Part shown: in pieces, positions 1 through 6,180 of the stretch
Position numbering within the stretch: position 1 is the first letter of the stretch
Layout: each line of letters begins with the position of its first letter
From: RGIG1666 sp045595745
GTDB taxonomy: Bacteria > Bacillota > Clostridia > UBA1381 > UBA9506
Direction of reading: 5' to 3'
DNA: 6,305 nucleotides
Assembly (NCBI GenBank): GCA_045595745.1
Contig: JAZOBB010000107.1
Location: forward strand, 1-6,305
Translations under genes and position numbers: made by a program
The notes under the pieces: model-generated
What the model saw: the letters and a program-made list of their open reading frames with translations, nothing else
Told to the model about the DNA's origin: nothing
Database searches by the model: none

Positions 1-25
1 CTTCCCCTCAAGGGGAAGGCTTTTT
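1..25 (+). terminator. Intrinsic terminator of an upstream + strand transcript
   Basis: A 7-bp GC-rich stem (1-7 pairing with 12-18) closes a TCAA tetraloop and is followed by GC and a run of five T (21-25). This is the shape of a Rho-independent terminator reading rightward. It most likely ends a gene lying left of the window. The left flank is cut off, so the stem could be longer. The following bases up to 81 hold only the trmO leader; I see no convincing -35/-10 pair there. Confidence 0.7.
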
Positions 26-81
26 GTTCGTGCTAACATAGTGCACTAACCCAAAATTTATTATACATAAGGTGTTAAATT

Positions 82-753
82 ATGAAAATCATTGCACACA
101 TTAAAACCGATTTTAAAGAAAAATTCGGAATCCCAAGACAAAGCGGATTGGTAGAAAACACGCAAGGGAAAATAATATTTGAAAAGGAATATCGTGTAAA
201 AGAGGCTTTTCGTGGCTTAGAGGATTTTTCGCATATATGGATTTTGTGGCAGTTTTCAGAGGCGGTGAGAGAAAACTGGTCACCGACTGTGCGGCCACCG
301 CTTTTAGGCGGAAACAAAAGGGTAGGCGTGTTTGCTACACGTTCGCCTTTTCGCCCGAATCCTATAGGTCTTTCGTGTGTTAAGCTCGAAAAAATAGAGT
401 ACACAAAAAATGACGGCCCCGTTCTTTATGTGAGCGGAGCCGATATTTTAGATAATACACCGATATATGATATAAAGCCTTATCTTTCGTATGCAGATTC
501 GCATGCTGATGCGATTGGCGGCTTTACGGAAAATTTGAACGAACGCAGTTTAAAGGTCGAAATAGAAGACGAAAAATTTTATAATATTTCTGCGCAAAAG
601 CAAGAAGAAATTATAAAAATTCTTTCGCACGACCCGCGACCGTCATATAAAGATGACGGCAAAACTTATGGTATGAAATATAACTCGTACGAAATAAAGT
701 TTTGCGTTACAGACGGCATTTTAACGGTTACATCTGTAGAAAACACAGATTAA
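82..753 (+). CDS. trmO: tRNA (N6-threonylcarbamoyladenosine(37)-N6)-methyltransferase TrmO (TsaA/YaeB, UPF0066 family)
   Basis: The product is 223 aa, close to the usual size (E. coli about 235 aa). Known role of the family: SAM-dependent methylation of t6A37 to m6t6A in threonine tRNAs, a cytoplasmic modification that tunes decoding. Visible family marks are the N-terminal strand with FGIPRQSGLV (residues 15-24), the signature GVFATRSPFRPNPIGLS (82-98), which forms the SAM-binding core of this beta-barrel methyltransferase family, the segment DILDNTPIYDIKPYL (121-135), and the C-terminal DPRPSY (184-189) followed by a small C-terminal domain. The ATG at 82 has AAGGTG at 69-74, 7 nt upstream, and no better start lies near. 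The gene stands alone on its strand. Its TAA (751-753) directly abuts the stop codon of the convergent thiT. No truncation or frameshift is seen. The assignment is secure at family level; the exact tRNA target is inferred. Confidence 0.93.
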   Translation: MKIIAHIKTDFKEKFGIPRQSGLVENTQGKIIFEKEYRVKEAFRGLEDFSHIWILWQFSEAVRENWSPTVRPPLLGGNKRVGVFATRSPFRPNPIGLSCVKLEKIEYTKNDGPVLYVSGADILDNTPIYDIKPYLSYADSHADAIGGFTENLNERSLKVEIEDEKFYNISAQKQEEIIKILSHDPRPSYKDDGKTYGMKYNSYEIKFCVTDGILTVTSVENTD

Positions 754-1275
754 CTATTTTGTGTTGCCAATAAAGAATGTTTTAGCTTTAGAATATATAA
801 TCAGCAGAACACATACGCAGATTATCAGTTCAGGAATCATATATGTAGACTGATAGATAAGCGAATATATCCACGGATTTTGCCCCTCGGGGGCATATGA
901 TGCAAAAAGCACAGCTCCGCTTATAAGTGAGCTTAAAAATCTTCCGAATACACCCACGCAGCTTCCCAAAATGATGCCGGGTGTATTTTTTTTGAATAAT
1001 CCTGCAATGCCTAAAAGACCAAATGCCAAAACATAGTCTAAAAGTATTGACATAGGGTGATAAATAACGCCTGATAACATAACGGAAATAGCACCGTAAA
1101 GTGCGCCTGTAATGATTCCGGATAAAGCACCGAGCCTGAATGAAATCAGCAGTATAGGAATCATAGTAAGGGCAATAGAGCCACCCTGCGGCATTTCCCA
1201 TACCTTGATAAAGCTGCACACAACGGCGAGAGCAACCGCCATTGCAATTTCGGTAATCTGTCTTGTTTTTTTCAT
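754..1275 (-). CDS. thiT: Thiamine ECF transporter S component ThiT (YuaJ family)
   Basis: The product is 173 aa and almost entirely hydrophobic, with about six membrane segments, the normal size for an ECF S component. ThiT binds thiamine from outside and works with the shared energizing module EcfA/A'/T, which is not in this window. Family marks are WEMPQGGSIALTMIPILL (residues 26-43), HP...LLDY (73-81), LISG (117-120), SYAPEG (126-131) and PWIYSLIYQ..YMIPE (134-149). The ATG at 1275 has AAAGGAG at 1290-1284 with an 8-nt spacer. The TPP riboswitch and terminator immediately upstream strongly support a thiamine-related substrate. Oddities: against L. lactis ThiT, as I recall that sequence, the ligand-contacting His125 and Asn151 align with Ser116 and Gln142, and Trp133 with Phe124. 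The tag stop at 756-754 abuts the trmO stop, so the two genes converge without any spacer. Confidence 0.9.
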   Translation of the reverse strand: MKKTRQITEIAMAVALAVVCSFIKVWEMPQGGSIALTMIPILLISFRLGALSGIITGALYGAISVMLSGVIYHPMSILLDYVLAFGLLGIAGLFKKNTPGIILGSCVGVFGRFLSSLISGAVLFASYAPEGQNPWIYSLIYQSTYMIPELIICVCVLLIIYSKAKTFFIGNTK

Positions 1276-1338
1276 AACAATGTCTCCTTTTTCTTTTATT
1301 TACAAAACAGATGAAAAGCATAATCGGTGTTGTTAAAT

Positions 1339-1367
1339 AAAAAAGCGTATCCGTGCGGATACGCTTT
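1339..1367 (-). terminator. Intrinsic terminator, expression platform of the TPP riboswitch
   Basis: On the - strand a perfect 12-bp inverted repeat (1367-1356 with 1353-1342) has a GC-rich core and is followed by six T (1344-1339). It lies between the TPP aptamer and thiT, where TPP-dependent termination would stop transcription before the coding region. The 3' arm contains TACGCT (1349-1344), which is complementary to AGCGTA (1397-1392) in the aptamer's 3' part. This is a plausible antiterminator contact when TPP is absent. Confidence 0.88.
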
Positions 1368-1383
1368 GATTGTTTTATCGTTC

Positions 1384-1470
1384 GTGATCCCTACGCTGGC
1401 ATTATCCATATCAGGTTACAGGGTCGAAATTCTCAATTTCCTCTCAGCCTGTTTACAAGCTCCCCTTCAT
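1384..1470 (-). ncRNA. TPP riboswitch (THI element) controlling thiT
   Basis: Read on the - strand, the element shows the conserved parts of the TPP aptamer in order: GGGGAGC (1465-1459), a GCTTG/CAGGC hairpin, CTGAGAG (1447-1441), which reads the pyrimidine ring of TPP, an AT-rich variable hairpin (GAAAT/ATTTC), ACCTGAT near 1415-1409, and the highly conserved GGATAATGCCAGCGTAGGGA (1407-1388). The closing helix P1 looks short (TGA 1469-1467 with TCA 1387-1385). Together with the terminator downstream this predicts transcriptional OFF control: TPP-bound aptamer, terminator forms, thiT is not made. Confidence 0.95.
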
Positions 1471-1489
1471 CTATTTTGTTTTCAAATGC

Positions 1490-1518
1490 ATTATAGCACC
1501 AATTTAAATATTAGTCAA
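1490..1518 (-). promoter_or_regulatory. Sigma-A promoter of the thiT riboswitch transcript
   Basis: On the - strand TTGACT (1518-1513) is followed after exactly 17 nt by TATAAT (1495-1490). TGC immediately before the -10 box gives an extended -10. Transcription would start near 1483, just upstream of the TPP aptamer. The -35 box lies only six bases beyond the stop codon of the ATPase gene. Confidence 0.85.
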
Positions 1519-1524
1519 GACTTT

Positions 1525-4140
1525 TTATTGATGATGTTTTATAAATCCCAAAAACTTTGAAATTTCCATTACAACAAACGGAGTCAGAACAAGTCCTAAA
1601 GCTGCTAAATACAAGCCTACAGGAAGCGAGATAAGTCCGAATATTGTTCTTAGCGGAGTGAAAACTACCAAAGCAACTAATACGGTAGAAAGTGTAGCCG
1701 CACCGTTAAGGTTTTTGTTTGTGAATATACCTATTTTAAACAACGAACGTTCACTTCGCATATTAAAGCTCTGAACAACCTGAGAAAGAGCTAAAACGAT
1801 AAATGCTACTGTCTGACCGCCCTCTAAGCAACCGGTAACGTTTTCGCCAAGCTTAAAGCCGATTAAAGAAAGTGTACCAAACATTATACCCTGAAGAACA
1901 ACACGAATACCAAAGCCATGTGCAAAAATACCCTCGTTCTTCGGTTTGGGTGGCTTGTTCATAATGTTTGATTCAACTGCCTCCATACCCAGTGCAATAG
2001 CAGGAAAACTGTCTGTTACAAGGTTAATCCACAAAAGCTGCATAGAAAGTAGCGGTGTTTTGTGCCATAAGAGCATTGCCGCAAATACAGTAATAACCTC
2101 ACCGATGTTTGTTCCGAGCAAGAATCCTACAACCTTTTTAATGTTTGCATAAATTCCGCGGCCCTCTCTTACAGCCTCGACAATTGTAGCAAAGTTATCG
2201 TCTGTTAAAGTCATATCTGCCGCGCGCTTAGCAACGTCGGTACCTGTAATGCCCATAGCGCAACCGATGTCTGCGGCTTTAAGTGCAGGAGCATCATTAA
2301 CACCGTCACCTGTCATCGAAACAACCTGACCGCGTCTTTGCCAAGCCTTTACTATGCGGATTTTGTTTTCAGGTGATACACGTGCATAAACCGAAATGTG
2401 CTCTACAACCTCGTCAAGCTCTCTGTCTGTCATAGCATCAAGCTCTGCACCGGTTATAGCTTTGTCGCCGTCTTCTAAAATGCCTAGCTCTTTTGCGATT
2501 GCCGATGCAGTAACAACGTGGTCGCCTGTAATCATAACCGGCTTAATGCCTGCCTGACGGCAAATTCTTACCGCCTCTTTTGCTTCAGGACGAGGCGGGT
2601 CAATCATACCAACAAGTCCCATAAAGATAAGGTCTTTTTCAATCTCGTCAGATGTAAGTGTTTCGGGGATAGTATCAATCTCTTTATAAGCAACTGCCAA
2701 AACACGAAGAGCATTTTCACTCATTTTTTCGGTAATTTCTTTTGCAGTAGTCAAATCGCCGCTTATGCATCGGTCAGCCATTACATCGAATGCACCTTTT
2801 ACAATAACAATGTTTTTGCCGTCAATTTTGTTTATTGTTGTCATCAGCTTTCTGTCTGAATCAAACGGAATTTCGCCAAGACGCGGATATTTTTTATTTA
2901 AGTCATCCTTAGGCATACCGTTTTTGTGAGCTGCTAAAACGATTGCAGTTTCTGTCGGGTCGCCTATATGCTGTTCGCCTTGTGCTGAAAATACAACCGA
3001 ACCATCACAGCAAAGAGTGCCGTAGCTGAGAAGTTTTTTTATTTCATCACTGCAGTTGCTTGTGATATCTTCGCTTTCACCCTTACCGTCAAAGTATGCC
3101 TTAACCAAAGTCATACGGTTTTGTGTAAGTGTTCCGGTTTTATCAGAGCAGATAATAGATGCACTGCCTAAGGTTTCAACCGCAGGAAGTCTGCGGATTA
3201 AAGCATTTCGTTTAACCATTCTCTGAACACCGATAGAAAGAACAATAGTAACGATTGCGGGCAGTCCTTCAGGTATTGCCGATACAGCTAAAGATACTGC
3301 TGTCATAAATATTTCAAGAACAGGGATGCCGTTTATAGTTCCTATAATAAATATAATTAAGCAGGCAGCAAGAGCTAAAATTCCAAGATATTTACCAAGC
3401 TGTGCCAGCTTTTCCTGAAGAGGAGTCTGACCTTCTGATTCGTTATCCAAAAGGTTTGCAATTTTACCCATTTCGGTATCCATACCTGTTGCTGTAACGA
3501 CAGCCGTAGCTGTTCCGTAAGTAACACTGCAGCCCGAAAAGACCATATTGGTACGGTCGCCTAAGGGCGCATCTTCTTTAACTTCGGCATTTGCATCCTT
3601 TTCGCTGGGGACTGATTCTCCCGTTAAGGCAGATTCTTCTGATTTTAAGCTTACACTGTGCAGAAGTCTTGCGTCAGCAGGGATAAAATCTCCGGCTTCT
3701 AATCTTATGATATCGCCGGGTACTAAAAGAGATGCATCAATAACCTTTTCCTCGCCGTCACGGATTACACGTGCGTGCGGTGCAGACATATTTTTTAAGG
3801 CATCGAGTGCTTTTTCTGCCTTGCTTTCTTGCATTACACCCATAATTGCGTTTAAAATAACAATTAAAAGAATTAAAACAGGCTCGAAAAACTCTTTGGG
3901 ATTGCGCTCAACGCAGGCAATAACAAACGATATTGCTGCTGCAACAAGCAAAATAAGAATCATAACATCTTTAAACTGCTCGGCAAAGCGTTGTAAATTA
4001 GTTTTTTTCTTTTTTTCTTTTAATTTGTTAGGACCAAATTTTGCACTCAGTTCGGAAACCTGATTTGAAGTGAGTCCCGACACAGCATTTGTTTTAAGCT
4101 CTCTTAAAACAAATTCTTTTGATTGATTGTGGAATAACAA
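1525..4140 (-). CDS. P2-type cation-transporting ATPase, Ca2+/Mn2+ type, probable Mn2+-responsive exporter
   Basis: The product is 871 aa with ten predicted membrane helices, usual for bacterial SERCA/PMR1-like pumps. It couples ATP hydrolysis to cation export across the plasma membrane. Visible motifs: actuator TGES (173-176), M4 PEGLP (290-294), phosphorylation site DKTGTLT with Asp333, nucleotide-domain KGA (Lys448), DPPRPE (514-519), TGD (538-540), hinge TGDGVNDAP (610-618). Ion-binding residues of SERCA are kept in M4 (Glu291), M5 (Asn678, Glu681) and M6 (Asn706, Thr709, Asp710), so this is not a Na/K or heavy-metal pump. The M8 acid of SERCA site I (Glu908) aligns with Gln787, and Val297 matches PMR1 Val335, both leaning toward a one-site Ca/Mn pump. 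The start is TTG: AAGGAGGA (4154-4147) lies 6 nt upstream, an in-frame TAA at 4155-4153 excludes a longer form, and the next Met is residue 60. The yybP-ykoY riboswitch upstream favours Mn2+ as the physiological signal. Confidence 0.92.
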   Translation of the reverse strand: MLFHNQSKEFVLRELKTNAVSGLTSNQVSELSAKFGPNKLKEKKKKTNLQRFAEQFKDVMILILLVAAAISFVIACVERNPKEFFEPVLILLIVILNAIMGVMQESKAEKALDALKNMSAPHARVIRDGEEKVIDASLLVPGDIIRLEAGDFIPADARLLHSVSLKSEESALTGESVPSEKDANAEVKEDAPLGDRTNMVFSGCSVTYGTATAVVTATGMDTEMGKIANLLDNESEGQTPLQEKLAQLGKYLGILALAACLIIFIIGTINGIPVLEIFMTAVSLAVSAIPEGLPAIVTIVLSIGVQRMVKRNALIRRLPAVETLGSASIICSDKTGTLTQNRMTLVKAYFDGKGESEDITSNCSDEIKKLLSYGTLCCDGSVVFSAQGEQHIGDPTETAIVLAAHKNGMPKDDLNKKYPRLGEIPFDSDRKLMTTINKIDGKNIVIVKGAFDVMADRCISGDLTTAKEITEKMSENALRVLAVAYKEIDTIPETLTSDEIEKDLIFMGLVGMIDPPRPEAKEAVRICRQAGIKPVMITGDHVVTASAIAKELGILEDGDKAITGAELDAMTDRELDEVVEHISVYARVSPENKIRIVKAWQRRGQVVSMTGDGVNDAPALKAADIGCAMGITGTDVAKRAADMTLTDDNFATIVEAVREGRGIYANIKKVVGFLLGTNIGEVITVFAAMLLWHKTPLLSMQLLWINLVTDSFPAIALGMEAVESNIMNKPPKPKNEGIFAHGFGIRVVLQGIMFGTLSLIGFKLGENVTGCLEGGQTVAFIVLALSQVVQSFNMRSERSLFKIGIFTNKNLNGAATLSTVLVALVVFTPLRTIFGLISLPVGLYLAALGLVLTPFVVMEISKFLGFIKHHQ

Positions 4141-4166
4141 TTTAACTCCTCCTTATTTTTTAAAAT

Positions 4167-4201
4167 AAAAAAACTCAAGTATAACTTTGCTATACTTGAG
4201 T
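4167..4201 (-). terminator. Intrinsic terminator, expression platform of the Mn riboswitch
   Basis: On the - strand an 11-bp perfect stem (4201-4191 with 4183-4173) closes a 7-nt loop and is followed by seven T (4173-4167). It sits 27 bases before the ATPase start, between aptamer and Shine-Dalgarno, so it would terminate transcription before the gene. Its 5' arm can alternatively pair with the linker segment 4231-4220 (10 Watson-Crick pairs around a 2x2 mismatch), which would be the antiterminator. Confidence 0.88.
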
Positions 4202-4218
4202 ATGTATCCTTATTTTAC

Positions 4219-4247
4219 GACTCGCGTATAGGTTTTATACATGAGTC
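4219..4247 (-). promoter_or_regulatory. Switching hairpin between Mn aptamer and terminator
   Basis: On the - strand GACTC (4247-4243) and GTATA (4240-4236) can pair with TATAC (4230-4226) and GAGTC (4223-4219), closing a 5-nt loop with a 2x2 internal mismatch. The left arm overlaps the 3' strand of aptamer helix P1 (4245-4241), and the right arm is the segment able to sequester the terminator's 5' arm. It can therefore form only when P1 is open, which fits a ligand-free OFF conformation. This is a structure prediction by eye. Confidence 0.6.
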
Positions 4248-4327
4248 TCGCATATTAAAGCAAGCCAGACCAAAAGGCCATGATGTTGACTTGCTGCGTA
4301 TAATAAATACGCTTGCTACTCCCTCAC
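4241..4327 (-). ncRNA. yybP-ykoY manganese riboswitch aptamer
   Basis: Read on the - strand, the element has the hallmark GGGAGTAGC (4323-4315) after the 5' strand of P1 (GTGAG, 4327-4323). An AT-rich hairpin GCGTAT/ATACGC follows, then AGCAAGTCAACA (4295-4284), a GGCC-TTTT-GGTC hairpin, CTGGCTTGCT closing the long arm, and the 3' conserved CGAGAC leading into CTCAT (4245-4241), the 3' strand of P1. This order matches the yybP-ykoY family, known to bind Mn2+ and to control Mn exporters and P-type ATPases as an ON switch. With the downstream terminator, control here is at transcription elongation. Confidence 0.9.
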
Positions 4328-4348
4328 AGGAACTTTATTTTTTTACAT

Positions 4349-4377
4349 ATTATAGCATTTAAAAGAAGAATTGTCAA
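4349..4377 (-). promoter_or_regulatory. Consensus sigma-A promoter of the ATPase/Mn riboswitch transcript
   Basis: On the - strand a perfect TTGACA (4377-4372) is followed after 17 nt by a perfect TATAAT (4354-4349), with TGC just before it (extended -10). The predicted start is near 4342, giving a leader of about 200 nt that contains the riboswitch. Such a strong promoter suits control exerted downstream by the riboswitch. Confidence 0.88.
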
Positions 4378-4425
4378 GCGAATTTGTCAAAAATATATGA
4401 ATCTTAAACATAATGGTATTTTTAA

Positions 4426-4454
4426 TTGATTTCTGCATTAATTTGGTTTATAAT
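4426..4454 (+). promoter_or_regulatory. Sigma-A promoter of the SulP transporter gene
   Basis: TTGATT (4426-4431) and TATAAT (4449-4454) are separated by 17 nt. The predicted start is near 4461, giving a leader of about 50 nt. It is divergent from the ATPase promoter, with 48 bp between the two -35 boxes. The open frame of the transporter runs back to a TTG at 4426, inside this -35 box, so that upstream extension is unlikely to be translated. Confidence 0.75.
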
Positions 4455-4473
4455 CTTATATGTAAATAAAATC

Positions 4474-4502
4474 AGAGGGGAGACAAGGCGGCTTTTAGCC
4501 GC
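4474..4502 (+). promoter_or_regulatory. Shine-Dalgarno-like tract followed by a GC-rich hairpin in the SulP leader
   Basis: The only purine-rich, ribosome-binding-like tract in the leader is AGAGGGGAGA (4474-4483), about 27 nt from the ATG at 4510, too far for normal initiation. Between them GCGGC (4488-4492) pairs with GCCGC (4498-4502) across a TTTTA loop. If the hairpin is folded, the effective distance drops to about 12 nt. The hairpin is followed by GATTTTT, so a weak terminator or attenuator is the alternative reading. Confidence 0.5.
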
Positions 4503-4509
4503 GATTTTT

Positions 4510-6153
4510 ATGAAAATTTTTCAACCAAAGCTTTTTTATTCATTAAAACATTATGATGCAAAGCAGCTGTCTAAAGATATTATTGCCGGAATCATCGTTG
4601 CAATTATTGCACTTCCGCTTTCTATTGCTCTTGCGATTGCATCGGGGGTATCACCCGAGCAGGGACTTTATACTGCAATAGTAGCAGGATTTGTTATTGC
4701 ATTTTTAGGCGGCAGTAATGTTAATATATCAGGCCCTACAGCGGCATTTGCAACAATAGTTGCAGGGATAGTTGCTCAGTTCGGAACGGGCGGACTTGTA
4801 ATAGCTACTATTATGGCAGGTATAATGCTTGTTTTAATGGGTGTTTTAAAATTTGGTGCACTTATAAAATACATACCCTATACAATTACAACGGGATTTA
4901 CCTCGGGTATTGCACTTACAATTGTAATAGGTCAGCTTAAAGACTTTATGGGGCTTACTTTTGCAGAAGGCACACACGCGGTCGAGACAATGGAAAAGCT
5001 GTCTGCGGTTATTGACTCGATTGCCACAATTAACTGGCATTCTATTATAGTTGGTGCGGTAGGCTTAGTTGTTTTAATTGTATGGCCTAAAATCAATAAA
5101 AAAATCCCCGGCTCATTAATTGCAGTTATTGTCGGAGTTTTAATGGTTAAGTTTTTACCGCTTAATGTAAACACAATTGGTGATTTATACAGCATATCAC
5201 GTGAGCTTCCTAAGCTTTCGGTTCCTGCATTTGATTTTGCCACTATTGGTGAGCTTTTGCCAAGTGCATTTACAATTGCTATTTTGGCGGCTATCGAATC
5301 GCTTTTGTCTTGTGTGGTATCTGACGGAATGATAAACGATAAGCATAATTCAAATACCGAGCTTATCGCTCAGGGTGCAGGTAACATTTTTTCGGGACTG
5401 TTTGGCGGCATTCCTGCAACCGGAGCTATTGCAAGAACAGCGGCTAACGTTAAAAACGGCGGACGTACACCGATTGCCGGCATAGTTCACGCGTTGGTGC
5501 TTTTACTTATTTTGGTTGTGTTAATGCCTTATGCGGCTTGGATTCCTATGCCGATAATCGCTGCCATTTTGTTTATGGTTGCATACAATATGAGTGAATG
5601 GAGACATTTTGTTGAAATCTGCAAAACCGCTCCGAAAAGCGATATAGCGGTATTGGTTGTAACCTTTGTGCTTACTGTGGTATTTGATTTGGTGGTTGCT
5701 ATTGAAGTCGGTCTTTTAGTAACAGTTATACTGTTCTTAAAGAGAATGACGGATGTTACGCATATCCGCACATGGCATCAGGGAGATAAAGACCTTACAG
5801 ACGAGGGCAGATTAAAGGTAATTCCGCCAAAAACTCAGGTATATGAAATAAACGGACCTATGTTCTTTGCAACATCTGATAAATTTGCCGAGATTCCTGT
5901 TTCTGACGACATAAAGGTAATAATTTTAAGAATGAGAAACATTCCTGCACTTGATATTTCTGCACTTCGTGTAATGTCATCGCTTTACGAGGACTGCAAA
6001 AAGAGAAATATAACAGTGCTGTTTTCCCACGCAAACAAACAGCCTGTTTCGGTTATCAAAAAGGCTGGACTTTATGAAAAAGTCGGTGCAGAAAACTTTG
6101 TAAGCAATATTGACGAGGCTTTGGCGCGTGCTGAAAAAATTGTAATGGAATAA
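4510..6153 (+). CDS. SulP (SLC26-like) family anion transporter with C-terminal STAS domain
   Basis: The product is 547 aa from the ATG at 4510, typical for the family. Residues 20-410 form the membrane transport domain and residues about 441-545 the cytoplasmic STAS domain. Visible marks are the first core segment DIIAG...ALPLSIALAIASG (23-46), the half-helix region SGPTAAFATIVAG (74-86), IESLLSCVVSDGM (262-274), GGIPATGAIARTAANVKNGG (299-318), and MVAYNMSEW (356-364). The central part resembles E. coli DauA (YchM), a C4-dicarboxylate transporter. Other SulP proteins move bicarbonate or sulfate, so the substrate stays open. The STAS domain keeps the usual Asp in PALDISAL (479-486). The reading frame extends upstream to TTG 4426, but that start falls in the -35 box and the family's N-terminus begins naturally at MKIFQPKLF. 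It is monocistronic and divergent from the ATPase; no clear terminator follows. Confidence 0.9.
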   Translation: MKIFQPKLFYSLKHYDAKQLSKDIIAGIIVAIIALPLSIALAIASGVSPEQGLYTAIVAGFVIAFLGGSNVNISGPTAAFATIVAGIVAQFGTGGLVIATIMAGIMLVLMGVLKFGALIKYIPYTITTGFTSGIALTIVIGQLKDFMGLTFAEGTHAVETMEKLSAVIDSIATINWHSIIVGAVGLVVLIVWPKINKKIPGSLIAVIVGVLMVKFLPLNVNTIGDLYSISRELPKLSVPAFDFATIGELLPSAFTIAILAAIESLLSCVVSDGMINDKHNSNTELIAQGAGNIFSGLFGGIPATGAIARTAANVKNGGRTPIAGIVHALVLLLILVVLMPYAAWIPMPIIAAILFMVAYNMSEWRHFVEICKTAPKSDIAVLVVTFVLTVVFDLVVAIEVGLLVTVILFLKRMTDVTHIRTWHQGDKDLTDEGRLKVIPPKTQVYEINGPMFFATSDKFAEIPVSDDIKVIILRMRNIPALDISALRVMSSLYEDCKKRNITVLFSHANKQPVSVIKKAGLYEKVGAENFVSNIDEALARAEKIVME

Positions 6154-6180
6154 ATTTCCAAAAATATTTTATAAAAGTAC

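Noticed and set aside
30..67. Possible trmO promoter (TATACA near 62) and repeated GTGC motifs
   Set aside because: No -35 sequence at the right distance matches better than chance, so I do not call a promoter; trmO may be transcribed from a distant or non-consensus site.
881..895. 6-bp GC-rich hairpin (TGCCCC/GGGGCA) inside thiT
   Set aside because: It falls in the conserved coding stretch for APEGQ and has no T tract in a useful place; most likely codon coincidence.
830..1321. 163-codon frame overlapping thiT on the same strand
   Set aside because: Its translation is rich in Cys, Arg and Tyr with no domain, and it starts inside the thiT leader; thiT itself is clearly the gene.
3548..4063. 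171-codon open frame opposite the ATPase gene
   Set aside because: It is a shadow of the strongly conserved ATPase reading frame, with no ribosome binding site and no recognisable protein.
4385..4390. Second TTGACA on the - strand, upstream of the ATPase promoter
   Set aside because: No -10 box lies at 16-18 nt from it; it appears to be a chance or vestigial repeat of the -35 box.
4456..4466. ATG-TAA minimal start-stop at the predicted SulP transcript start
   Set aside because: It lies at or before the predicted +1 and has no ribosome binding site; likely chance in AT-rich DNA.
4426..4509. 28-residue N-terminal extension of the SulP protein starting at TTG 4426
   Set aside because: The TTG is part of the -35 hexamer of a good promoter, no ribosome binding site precedes it, and the family N-terminus fits the ATG at 4510.
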